A stretch of DNA of 64,000 nt from Pirellula sp. SH-Sr6A. GTDB taxonomy: Bacteria; Planctomycetota; Planctomycetia; Pirellulales; Pirellulaceae. A program made the translations under genes and the position numbers. Positions 43,972 through 52,467 of this stretch are shown piece by piece. The notes under the pieces were generated by a model. That model was not told the origin of the DNA. It saw only the letters and a list, made by a program, of their open reading frames with translations, and ran no database searches. The stretch covers positions 3,019,988 to 3,083,987 of the forward strand of contig NZ_CP011272.1 of assembly GCF_001610875.1 (NCBI RefSeq), read 5' to 3'. Positions within the stretch are counted from its first letter, which is position 1, and each line of letters begins with the position of its first letter.

Positions 43972-46821
43972 TTACTCAGCTGCCGCGTAGGTCTCCATCG
44001 GCGGGCACGCGCAAACGAGATTGCGATCGCCGTAGACATTGTCGACACGTCCTACCGGTGGCCAGTACTTGACGGCATAGTCTTGTTCGCTGTCCGGACA
44101 AACCGCTTCACGACGCGAATAAGGGAACTCCGCTCCCTCGAGCAGTGTGTCCAGCGTATGGGGTGCATTGTGCAAGGGATTATTATCCGCCGGCCACACT
44201 CCCTCGCGCACCTTTTCATATTCCTCAAAAATCAATGCCATCGCCCTGCAAAAGCGATCCAACTCCTGCAGCGATTCGCTTTCAGTCGGCTCGATCATCA
44301 GTGTCCCACCGACCGGGAACGACATCGTCGGAGCATGGAAACCATAGTCGATCAGACGCTTCGCAATGTCCTCCACGCTGACATGGTGCTGCCCCATCGG
44401 ACGGGTATCCAGGATGCATTCGTGCGCTACCAAACCTCGGTGCCCCGTATACAGAATCGGATAATGCTTCTTCAAACGGTGTGCGATGTAATTGGCGTTC
44501 AAGATCGCGACTTGTGTGGCCCGCCGAAGCCCCTCCGCCCCCATCATCCGAATGTACATCCAGGAAATAGGCAAAATGCTCGCGCTGCCGAACGGAGCGG
44601 AACTGACGATCGGTCCCTGGCGATCCGCATTCACACCATCCTTAGGAAGAAACGGCGCCAAATGGCTTCTCACCGCGACTGGCCCAACGCCTGGACCACC
44701 GCCACCGTGGGGAATGCAGAAGGTCTTGTGCAGGTTCAGGTGCGAGACATCCCCTCCAAACTTACCCGGCTTGGCAACTCCCACGAGCGCGTTGAGATTT
44801 GCACCGTCGATGTAGACTTGCCCACCCGCCGCATGGACCTTCTCACATACCTCGGTGACTACCTCTTCAAAGACTCCGTGTGTCGAAGGATAGGTGATCA
44901 TGATCGCCGCGACGCGACCTGGGTAAGCCGCGATCTTGGCGTCGAGATCGGCCACGTCGATATTGCCGTACTGGTCGCATTTCACCACGACGACTTGCAT
45001 GTTCGCCATCTGGGCGCTGGCGGGATTCGTACCGTGCGCACTACTGGGAATCAGGCAGATATCTCTCTGGTGATCCCCTCGCGATTCGTGGTATCGCTTG
45101 ATCGCGAGCAAGCCCGCGTACTCTCCTTGCGACCCCGCATTGGGCTGCAGGGAAATGGAATCGTAACCGGTGATTTCGCACAACATCGATTCGAGGGATG
45201 CGATCATTTCGCGATAGCCCACTGTTTGATCCGCCGGCGCAAAGGGATGGATCGCATTGAACTCCGGCCATGTCACCGGAGTCATCTCCGACGCGGCATT
45301 GAGCTTCATTGTGCACGAACCGAGCGGAATCATCGCCCGATCCAAGGCGATATCCATTTCGGACAATCGCCGCAGATACCGCATCATCTCTGTTTCGCTT
45401 CTGTAGCGATGGAAAACGCTTTGCGTCATGTAAGCATCATCGCGGAACCCGTCGACCGGCAACGTCGATCGCTCCGAATCTCCATGGCTCTCCACGAGCT
45501 GCGCCTGAAAAATTCCAGCGATCTCGACCAAGTCCTCTGAAGAAATCGTTTCATCCAGCGAAAGCCCAACGTGCCTCGCATCGACGTAACGAAGATTGAA
45601 TCCCGCAGCAACAGCCCGCTCCATCAGCTTGCAAGCATCTTCATCTCTTGTCTTGATGACGAACGTATCGAAGACTTGATCGCTGAGAACTTCCCATCCA
45701 GCCGCTCGCAACGAACGGATCAATCGCATCGTCTGTCCATGAACACGTCTGGCGATCCCTTGCAAACCCTGCGGGCCGTGATAACACGCATACAACGTCG
45801 ACATGATCGCCAACAAAGCTTGCGCTGTGCAAATATTCGAGGTGGCTTTCTCGCGGCGAATATGCTGCTCCCGCGTCTGGAGCGCCAATCGATAGGCAGG
45901 TTTGCCGTGAGAGTCCACCGATTGCCCTACCAATCGACCAGGCAAAGTCCGCTTGTAGGCATCGCGTGTCGCTAAGAACGCAGCGTGAGGACCTCCGTAA
46001 CCAAAGGGTACACCGAAGCGCTGCGCATTGCCGATCACCGCATCCGCTCCAAAGGAACTCGGCGGCTTGAGCAATGTCAATGCCAGCAGATCTGTCGCTG
46101 CGACGACCATGCAATCCGACGCGTGGGCAGCGTCACAAAACTCTTTCAAACCAGGAACCGAACCGTCCGTCGCTGGGTACTGGACCAAAACGCCGAATGC
46201 GTTGGCCCAATCGAGGGCCGCGTCGGCTTGATCGACCACTACGACTTCAATCCCCAGCGGCTTAGCCCTCGTCTCGACAAGCTCGATGGTCTGGCGGTGG
46301 CATTGCTTCGCCACCAAGAACTGCGTTCCTTTCTTCTTGGTCGATCGCAAGCAAAGCGTCATCGCTTCCGCCGCTGCGGTTCCTTCGTCGAGCAAGGAGG
46401 CACCGGCGATTTCCATTCCGGTCAATTCGCAAACCATCGTCTGGAAGTAGAACAAGACCTCCAAGCGGCCTTGAGAGATTTCGGGTTGGTAAGGCGTGTA
46501 GGCCGTATACCACGCTGGGTTCTCGAGAACGTTGCGGAGAATGACTTTTGGAGTAAATGTTCCGTAGTAGCCTTGTCCAATAAGATTCTTGACCACTCGG
46601 TTCTTCGAAGCGATTTGCTTCAGTTCGGCGAGTGCTTCTTCCTCGCTCACACCGCCTGACAAGTGCAATCGATCGCGATAAGCGATTCCATTCGGAACGA
46701 CCGTATCGGTGAGATGGTCGAGGGACTCGTACCCCAACATGGACAGCATTTCGCGAATCTCGTGATCGCGAGGGCCAATGTGGCGGGAGACAAAAGGAGA
46801 CAGCGGGGTTGCGTTCGACAT
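43972..46821 (-). CDS. gcvP: Glycine dehydrogenase (decarboxylating), P protein
   Basis: PLP enzyme of the glycine cleavage system; it decarboxylates glycine and passes the aminomethyl group to the lipoyl arm of GcvH. The product is the fused single-chain form (949 residues from ATG 46821, GAGG 8-11 bases upstream). It starts [19 protein letters not shown] and carries the PLP lysine in [16 protein letters not shown] (K699). A frame extending to 46887 adds 22 residues without a better start. gcvT and gcvH are not in the window. A tandem glycine riboswitch precedes it, so expression is expected to respond to glycine. Confidence 0.97.
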   Translation of the reverse strand: MSNATPLSPFVSRHIGPRDHEIREMLSMLGYESLDHLTDTVVPNGIAYRDRLHLSGGVSEEEALAELKQIASKNRVVKNLIGQGYYGTFTPKVILRNVLENPAWYTAYTPYQPEISQGRLEVLFYFQTMVCELTGMEIAGASLLDEGTAAAEAMTLCLRSTKKKGTQFLVAKQCHRQTIELVETRAKPLGIEVVVVDQADAALDWANAFGVLVQYPATDGSVPGLKEFCDAAHASDCMVVAATDLLALTLLKPPSSFGADAVIGNAQRFGVPFGYGGPHAAFLATRDAYKRTLPGRLVGQSVDSHGKPAYRLALQTREQHIRREKATSNICTAQALLAIMSTLYACYHGPQGLQGIARRVHGQTMRLIRSLRAAGWEVLSDQVFDTFVIKTRDEDACKLMERAVAAGFNLRYVDARHVGLSLDETISSEDLVEIAGIFQAQLVESHGDSERSTLPVDGFRDDAYMTQSVFHRYRSETEMMRYLRRLSEMDIALDRAMIPLGSCTMKLNAASEMTPVTWPEFNAIHPFAPADQTVGYREMIASLESMLCEITGYDSISLQPNAGSQGEYAGLLAIKRYHESRGDHQRDICLIPSSAHGTNPASAQMANMQVVVVKCDQYGNIDVADLDAKIAAYPGRVAAIMITYPSTHGVFEEVVTEVCEKVHAAGGQVYIDGANLNALVGVAKPGKFGGDVSHLNLHKTFCIPHGGGGPGVGPVAVRSHLAPFLPKDGVNADRQGPIVSSAPFGSASILPISWMYIRMMGAEGLRRATQVAILNANYIAHRLKKHYPILYTGHRGLVAHECILDTRPMGQHHVSVEDIAKRLIDYGFHAPTMSFPVGGTLMIEPTESESLQELDRFCRAMALIFEEYEKVREGVWPADNNPLHNAPHTLDTLLEGAEFPYSRREAVCPDSEQDYAVKYWPPVGRVDNVYGDRNLVCACPPMETYAAAE

Positions 46822-46928
46822 CCGAGATCCTCGATCGTGCGATTGTAAAAGAACAGGAACGGCAATCGCATTTGAAAGAACCAGCAACGAACAAATCGCG
46901 CGGTCGATCGCACTGCGATGGCTGGCCC

Positions 46929-47176
46929 CTCTGTCCCTTTACCTGAGAGATCTCGACCCGCTCGACCGGCATTCCCATCCCCTGATTGCGATAACCAGAG
47001 ATGGCATTGCCGTGCGATAAAGTCTTTCCCCTTCGGTGGGTCTTGATCGAACAAGACCGCTCTCCAGAGATGAATAAAGGAGGATGCAGTTCTCGATACC
47101 TGAGCGGTTATGGGCTCGCATCTTGCGCCTTCGGTGGTTTCCCTGGTCCAGGGCAACACTCTCCCGCACTCTCCAA
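46929..47176 (-). promoter_or_regulatory. Tandem glycine riboswitch
   Basis: Read on the minus strand, two aptamers follow each other. Aptamer 1 begins GGAGAGTGCGGGAGAG, has CACCGAAGGCGCAAG, and closes with AACCGCTCAGGTA. Aptamer 2 has CTCTGGAGAGCGG, CACCGAAGGGGAAAG and the 3' signature CTCTCAGGTAAAGGGACAGA. These are the conserved elements of glycine aptamers, and the arrangement matches the cooperative tandem form. It ends 107 bases before the gcvP start codon. Tandem glycine riboswitches usually turn on glycine cleavage genes; the mode here (translation or termination) is not clear. Confidence 0.93.
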
Positions 47177-47316
47177 TTCACAACCACAGTGTAGTTGGTA
47201 CGCTGGAAGCTGGCAATCGAAAGAGACTCCGACAAGTTGCCGAGAATCGCACCGTCGGTGTCTCTTTCGATCGGCCGTTTAGGTAAACTAGGATGCGATC
47301 CCAGCCGACATGGAAC

Positions 47317-47371
47317 CCGAGCGTTCGAACCGAGCGTTCAACGGGGTATTCGCACAACGGGGTATTCGCAC
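47317..47371 (+). repeat. Two adjacent short direct duplications in a leader
   Basis: CCGAGCGTTC occurs at 47317-47326 and 47330-47339. The 16-mer AACGGGGTATTCGCAC occurs as a perfect tandem at 47340-47355 and 47356-47371. Both lie in the leader of the FG-GAP protein gene, 37-90 bases before its start. Confidence 0.9.
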
Positions 47372-47407
47372 GAACCCTCCCTTCCTCTCCCATCGCATCC
47401 ACCCGCC

Positions 47408-48607
47408 ATGAAACATCGATCTTTGTTCGCCGCCCTCCTCGCAACGGGCGTCTCCTGCCTCGGAGCCAACACGAGTACGGCCGCCGAGCCCACCCTGGCC
47501 CCCAGTTCATCGAAATGGAAGGTCGAGATGCTGACCCTCGATGCCAACGAAGGGTGTGCCATCGGCGATTTGAATGGCGACGGTAAAAACGATGTCGTCG
47601 CGGGCCGCAATTGGTATGCCGCTCCCGACTTCAAGCCCCGACCGCTGCGAACCATCGAGGACTGGAACGGATACGTAGAATCCAACGGGGACTTCCTGAT
47701 GGACGTTGACCTAGACGGATTGCTCGATGTCGTCGCCGGCTCCTTTATCCCCACCCAAGTCCACTGGTACCAAAACCCGGGGGCTGAAGGTTGGCGTCTC
47801 GGTCAAACCTGGAAAAAGCATTTACTGGTCGATACGAAAGCGAGCCAAAACGAGGCCCAGCTCATGGCCGACCTCGATGGAGACGGACGACCGGAATGGG
47901 TGGTCAACAGCTGGAACAAGCAGAACCCCACGGTCGTGTGGCGATTCGTCCCCCGCGAAGCGACAAAGGAAAACCCAGCCAAATTCGAATTGGTAGGGAG
48001 CACCGTCGGCAAAGAAGGAAACCAACACGGACTCGGAGTCGGGGATATCAACAACGACGGTCGCGTCGATGTGCTGATCGGCTCCGGCTGGTACGAACAA
48101 CCCACCGAGAAGATGTGGGACCAACCGTGGCAATACCATGCCGATTGGAATATCCAAGGGAGCATTCCTATGCTCGTAAAGGATGTCGACGGCGACGGCC
48201 TCAACGACTTGCTCGTCGGAGCCGGGCACGATTACGGACTTTACTGGTGGAAGCGAAAGAAGACGCCAGCCGGCGAACCGCTAGCATTCGACTCGGTCGT
48301 GATCGACAAGTCCTTTTCTCAGCCCCATGCGTTGGCATTGTGCGATCTCGATGGGGACGGCGTCGAGGATTTGATCTCCGGAAAACGCTACTTCGCCCAT
48401 AATGGTGGTGACCCAGGTGGAAAAGACATGCCCGAAATCCATTCCTACCACTGGAACGGTAAGGAGTTTGTCAAGCGCGCGATCGAGCAAGGCCATATTG
48501 GGGTAGGACTCCAAATCGCGACCGGCGATCTCAACGGGGACGGCAGAGCCGATATCGCTGTCGCGGGCAAGAGCGGGACCTACATCCTCCTCAATCTCCC
48601 CCAATAA
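47408..48607 (+). CDS. Secreted FG-GAP/VCBS-repeat beta-propeller
   Basis: A 399-residue exported protein; signal peptide residues 1-25 (STAAE). Seven calcium-binding FG-GAP motifs are visible: DLNGDGKNDVV, DVDLDGLLDVV, DLDGDGRPEWV, DINNDGRVDVL, DVDGDGLNDLL, DLDGDGVEDLI and DLNGDGRADIA, which fits a seven-bladed propeller. Such planctomycete proteins are secreted and may bind carbohydrate or protein ligands; no catalytic motif is seen. The ATG at 47408 is chosen because the signal peptide begins there; the longer frame from 47195 is without support. Confidence 0.9.
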   Translation: MKHRSLFAALLATGVSCLGANTSTAAEPTLAPSSSKWKVEMLTLDANEGCAIGDLNGDGKNDVVAGRNWYAAPDFKPRPLRTIEDWNGYVESNGDFLMDVDLDGLLDVVAGSFIPTQVHWYQNPGAEGWRLGQTWKKHLLVDTKASQNEAQLMADLDGDGRPEWVVNSWNKQNPTVVWRFVPREATKENPAKFELVGSTVGKEGNQHGLGVGDINNDGRVDVLIGSGWYEQPTEKMWDQPWQYHADWNIQGSIPMLVKDVDGDGLNDLLVGAGHDYGLYWWKRKKTPAGEPLAFDSVVIDKSFSQPHALALCDLDGDGVEDLISGKRYFAHNGGDPGGKDMPEIHSYHWNGKEFVKRAIEQGHIGVGLQIATGDLNGDGRADIAVAGKSGTYILLNLPQ

Positions 48608-48818
48608 GCTCGCGTAACTTTTTCGAAAGCTTGCCCGTTTTGCCAGGTCCACCCCGGCGATCAACCTTTACGCGAGTCCTCCAGTTCCTCTATGATTGCC
48701 AAGCCACGCAGGCTGCAGCGATCCAGGAAGGACCTTCGTTGCCGACTGTTCCCTGTGTTCCAATCCATTCCAGCGAGATCCGCGGCTCTGTCGATTAACG
48801 GACGTTCAAGGCCTCAGC

Positions 48819-50123
48819 ATGATCCAAGCTTTTCTAATCCTGACGACCTTGTTCTTGCAGGAACAAGCGATCCTGCCTAACACCTTGAGTGGCGCCCAGA
48901 ACAACACGGCCGAAATCGAGCGGCTGGCGAGCTTGGTTCAGTCAGGCTGGGGAATGGACCCCTTGACCAAGAAATTTGTCTTCACCATTCAGATTCCCCC
49001 GGAATCGCTGGCCGCCTTCACGGCCGGGCGTTTCGGCAACGATCTCGGTGCCCCTATTCCGCCCGACATCCGTCCCTTCGTGGAAGAAGTCATCATTCGG
49101 ATTGGAACCGGCACTCTGCCTCGAACCGCCCCGACACCGGAGATGCGGGCCGCTATCACCCGCAACGCACCGCCGATGATGACCATGCTCGACGACCGCA
49201 ACTCCTTGTCCGATATCGACCCCGTCCTGCCTGCTGCAGGCCAAGGTGGTCTTGGAAATAGCGGTATGGGCAACCCAGGGTCCGGCAGTGGAAGTATTTT
49301 GCCACCTGGCATGTCCCCGAACGGCAACGACGCTCCCAGCTTGCTCGGCAACTCCGGAACGAGGCAGCCCAGCCCACTTCCTCCCGTGACCAATAGTGGC
49401 ATCGTCCCTCCGAGCGGCCTGGCCCTCTCCGGTGCGCCGACCGGCAATGGTTCCACCTTCCAGAACCCGACCTCACCCAATCCAGCAATGCCGAATCCAT
49501 CGTCTACGAACATGGGTCGAACGGATGGCTTTCGCGCCGATTCCAATGCGGGTTCTATGCTGGGTCGCCTCACAGGCGGCACACAACCTCTTCCCTCCAC
49601 AAATCCGACAACCGGTGCAGGAAGCCTGAGCCCCCCCTACGCCAGCTCCAGTCCCGCCGTCCCGCATGTTGCGTCCAATCCGCTTCCAAACCAAAACGGG
49701 ACGAACTACGGTGCACCCGTTGGTTACAACCAGCCCAACACCCCCAGCAGCAATCCGGGCGCATCGCAAGGTTATGGATTGCCGCTCCTCCAGCCTGCTC
49801 CTTACGATCCCCGGTTGGCGTCCGCAGTTCCCGCTCCTTTATCGAATCCGGCGGGCACTGGACTTCCACCTAACCCTGCCGCCCAAAACTTAGGAAATCC
49901 AAACGCGGGAAACCTCCCCAATGCGAATGGGATCCCCTCGAGTGTTTTGTCTCCTGCAGATACTCAACCAGGCGTGACCTTTGATAAATTGCTTCCCCTG
50001 ATCACTTTGATGTTGCTCGTGATCAACATCTATCAATTCTTTTGGATGGCGCATGTACGCACCCGGTACAAAGAGATGGTGATTAGCAAACGGACGGCGC
50101 AACTGAATCTGTCGAACACGTGA
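48819..50123 (+). CDS. Low-complexity Pro/Asn/Ser-rich membrane-anchored protein
   Basis: A 434-residue protein from ATG 48819 (AAGG about 12 bases upstream). A short N-terminal hydrophobic segment leads to a folded-looking region (about residues 35-120: KKFVFTIQIPPESLAAFTAG). Then about 250 residues of Pro/Asn/Ser/Gly-rich low complexity follow. A C-terminal transmembrane helix (LLPLITLMLLVINIYQFFWM) and a short basic tail end it. No family recognised. It lies 28 bases before the FkbM gene and the two may be cotranscribed. The low-complexity span suggests a spacer through the wall. Confidence 0.75.
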   Translation: MIQAFLILTTLFLQEQAILPNTLSGAQNNTAEIERLASLVQSGWGMDPLTKKFVFTIQIPPESLAAFTAGRFGNDLGAPIPPDIRPFVEEVIIRIGTGTLPRTAPTPEMRAAITRNAPPMMTMLDDRNSLSDIDPVLPAAGQGGLGNSGMGNPGSGSGSILPPGMSPNGNDAPSLLGNSGTRQPSPLPPVTNSGIVPPSGLALSGAPTGNGSTFQNPTSPNPAMPNPSSTNMGRTDGFRADSNAGSMLGRLTGGTQPLPSTNPTTGAGSLSPPYASSSPAVPHVASNPLPNQNGTNYGAPVGYNQPNTPSSNPGASQGYGLPLLQPAPYDPRLASAVPAPLSNPAGTGLPPNPAAQNLGNPNAGNLPNANGIPSSVLSPADTQPGVTFDKLLPLITLMLLVINIYQFFWMAHVRTRYKEMVISKRTAQLNLSNT

Positions 50124-50151
50124 TGGATCGACCTAGCAGCGAAAGATCAGC

Positions 50152-50973
50152 ATGAAGCTGAAATCTCTCCTATGGACCTTGGGACTCAAACCCTCCATAC
50201 GGAAGTATGGTTCGGAGCGACTCGAATTCCAGCTGGAACGGGAAGGACCTATCTCGTTCGAACGGTGGTTGCACCCTAAGGATCGCTTCGTCCCCTTTCG
50301 GCAATCCTATATCGACCGCCTTCGGGATTACATCAAGCCTGGGGACGCAATTCTCGATATCGGCGCCCATTGCGGTGATTTCACCGTTCCCCTTGCTCTC
50401 GCCGCTGGCCCTGAGGGAATTGTCTTCGCTTGGGAGCCCAACCCATACGTCTACGAAATTCTCGAGAAGAACGCTTCCCTCAATCGGCATGCGACGCGCA
50501 TCGTGCCTGTTCAAGCCGCCGCGGCGCCGGAGGATTGCCAACTCCTATTCCACTACTCCGATCCCGGCTTTTCGAACGGCGGCAACTTGGCTGGCATCAG
50601 TCGATGGACCCATGGCCACGCTTTCGAGTTGCAAGTCCCAGCAATGCGGGTCGAAAGCTGGCTGGAACGTGAGTACCCCCAATGGACTGCCAAGATTCGG
50701 TTTGTGAAGGTGGACACGGAAGGCTTTGATCTCGAGGTTCTTCGGTCGCTCGAAACCACACTTGTGCGACAGCGTCCCACCATTCATGTGGAGTTCTACA
50801 AGCATCTCAGCACCGAGCGACGCAAAATGCTCTGGGCCTACCTCACTCGGCTTGGGTACACCGTCTATACCACCGATCCGGTTCATAATATCGACCCCCA
50901 CGAGCGCATCGAAGAAGCCGATGTCACCCGTTGGGACCACTTCGACGCCATAGCCATTCCTGGCTCCACCTAG
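50152..50973 (+). CDS. FkbM-family methyltransferase
   Basis: A 273-residue SAM-dependent methyltransferase. The SAM-binding motif is AILDIGAHCGDFTVPLAL, followed by VFAWEPNPYVYEIL and the FkbM signature FVKVDTEGFDLEVLRSL. Members O-methylate sugars, polyketides or lipids; the substrate here is unknown, though secreted-glycan modification is likely for planctomycetes. No transmembrane segment. It is followed by 169 bases before the lipoprotein gene and is probably not part of that operon. Confidence 0.9.
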   Translation: MKLKSLLWTLGLKPSIRKYGSERLEFQLEREGPISFERWLHPKDRFVPFRQSYIDRLRDYIKPGDAILDIGAHCGDFTVPLALAAGPEGIVFAWEPNPYVYEILEKNASLNRHATRIVPVQAAAAPEDCQLLFHYSDPGFSNGGNLAGISRWTHGHAFELQVPAMRVESWLEREYPQWTAKIRFVKVDTEGFDLEVLRSLETTLVRQRPTIHVEFYKHLSTERRKMLWAYLTRLGYTVYTTDPVHNIDPHERIEEADVTRWDHFDAIAIPGST

Positions 50974-51142
50974 CTCACCATCTTTCTCCAGATGGGTTGA
51001 GATACATCGACGGCTTGGACAATCTTTCGCCAACGCGTGATCGATTCTCGCCTCTCTTTTAGGATTGCTTCTCCGCGACCAAGTTTGGTTCATGCCACGA
51101 CTCTCGCCGCGAACGCGTATCCTCGAATCGATAGGTTAAGTG

Positions 51143-51412
51143 ATGAAGAATCGTACTCTCTTGCTCGTCATCCTTGGGATTTGGATAGGTACGGTGTCGG
51201 GCTGCAGCTCCGAAGGCGGGTACCCAGAACTCCCCTCAGGCGAGAGCCCCTTGTGGATTACATGCCATCAATGCGGCAAGAGACTGGATAGTGCTCAAAC
51301 GGAAAACCGGCTTCAAATCGGAGCGGGTCAATACATCGTCTGCAGCTCCGATTGCAAAAACAAACAGATGGCATGGCATCGCGCCCAATTCGGCACTCCC
51401 ACTCAGAAATAA
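51143..51412 (+). CDS. Small TRASH-like metal-binding lipoprotein
   Basis: An 89-residue protein with a signal peptide and lipobox (TVSGC). The mature part has CHQCGKRL and CSSDC. Measured from the second Cys, the spacing is C-x22-C-x3-C, which meets the TRASH metal-binding pattern (C-x19-22-C-x3-C) known from metal sensing and trafficking proteins; a YHS-like knuckle is an alternative reading. The GTG at 51140 directly precedes the ATG at 51143. It stands 56 bases upstream of the DUF1559 gene and may be the first gene of the chelatase operon, where a metal-binding lipoprotein would fit well. Confidence 0.75.
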   Translation: MKNRTLLLVILGIWIGTVSGCSSEGGYPELPSGESPLWITCHQCGKRLDSAQTENRLQIGAGQYIVCSSDCKNKQMAWHRAQFGTPTQK

Positions 51413-51468
51413 ATGCGGAACCCCACAGCCTCCGTAGCTTCACACTCAAGATATCGACCGATAAAAAC

Positions 51469-52455
51469 ATGACATTGCACCGAAGAGGTTTCACGCTCGT
51501 CGAACTCCTTGTCGTCGTGGCGATCATTGGCATTCTGGTAGGACTGCTTTTGCCCGCGGTCCAAGCGGCTCGCGAAGCGGCGCGACGTATGCAATGCTCC
51601 AACAACGTAAAGCAGGTGGCTCTCGCCAACCACAATCACCACGACGCGAAGAAGGCCTTCCCACCTATCTTGACGACTGGGAGCAGCGGCCCCACTTACT
51701 CCACACAGCACAACTGGATCACGTATACGTTGCCTTACATCGAACAGGACAACGTCTGGAACCTTGTATCCTTTCCATCACGCCGAGTGGATGATCCGTA
51801 TTACTCGACGTCGAATGTTGACAATTCGGCCTTGGGTAATGCGATCGACCAGAACAATCTGCCTGCGTCGCGTGTATGGATACCAACCTTTATTTGCCCG
51901 TCGGATCCCGCTGGATCGACCCGCCAACCTGATGCAGATGGCGGGCGAGCTCCGACAAACTACGTCGGCAATCAAGGCTCTTCGGTCAATTTCACATCGG
52001 GTAATGGTGTCTTCTATCGAAACTCCAAAATCCGGTTTGGGGATCTGACCGATGGGTCATCCAACACCTACCTTCTCAGCGAATGCCTCCGCGGGGATTT
52101 CAATGTTGCCACACTTCGAGACAACTACGTTGGTGTTCGAAATGTTTCCAATGCGGGGGATATCGCGACCTGCCAAGCACTTGCACCGAACTTCAGCGAC
52201 CGCGGAGGTACGTGGATAGGCGGGCAAGCTTTGAATAGCACGTTCGTCACCACACGCCCACCCAACGACCACTATGTCGATTGCTGGGGGCCAAGCTTGG
52301 GAAGCACCAACTTTGCAGCAAGGAGTTTTCATACCGGGGGTGTCAATATGGGATCAGCAGACGGATCGGTTCGGTTTCTTTCCTCTGCCATCGACCCGAT
52401 CGTCTACGAGTCGTTCGGCACGCGCAGCGGCGGTGAAGTCACCGCCAACGAATAA
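51469..52455 (+). CDS. DUF1559 pseudopilin-like protein (copy 1)
   Basis: A 328-residue protein with a type II/IV pilin-like N-terminus: a short basic leader MTLHRRG, then the cleavage-methylation motif [20 protein letters not shown], then the planctomycete DUF1559 signature ([18 protein letters not shown]). The C-terminal part has SFHTGGVNMGSADGSVRF, typical of this family. Planctomycete genomes hold many copies; the role is presumed structural, cell-surface or secretion-related. The longer frame from 51352 overlaps the lipoprotein and lacks a leader, so ATG 51469 is preferred. Only 12 bases separate it from the chelatase gene. Confidence 0.93.
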   Translation: MTLHRRGFTLVELLVVVAIIGILVGLLLPAVQAAREAARRMQCSNNVKQVALANHNHHDAKKAFPPILTTGSSGPTYSTQHNWITYTLPYIEQDNVWNLVSFPSRRVDDPYYSTSNVDNSALGNAIDQNNLPASRVWIPTFICPSDPAGSTRQPDADGGRAPTNYVGNQGSSVNFTSGNGVFYRNSKIRFGDLTDGSSNTYLLSECLRGDFNVATLRDNYVGVRNVSNAGDIATCQALAPNFSDRGGTWIGGQALNSTFVTTRPPNDHYVDCWGPSLGSTNFAARSFHTGGVNMGSADGSVRFLSSAIDPIVYESFGTRSGGEVTANE

Positions 52456-52467
52456 GGCAATTAGCAC

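Noticed and set aside
44083-45540. 485-codon plus-strand open frame
   Set aside because: It is the antisense of gcvP, whose product is a full-length match to a known enzyme. The plus-strand product is rich in Arg/His with no domain.
51352-51468. Extended N-terminus for the DUF1559 protein
   Set aside because: It would overlap the lipoprotein gene and bury the pilin-like leader peptide.
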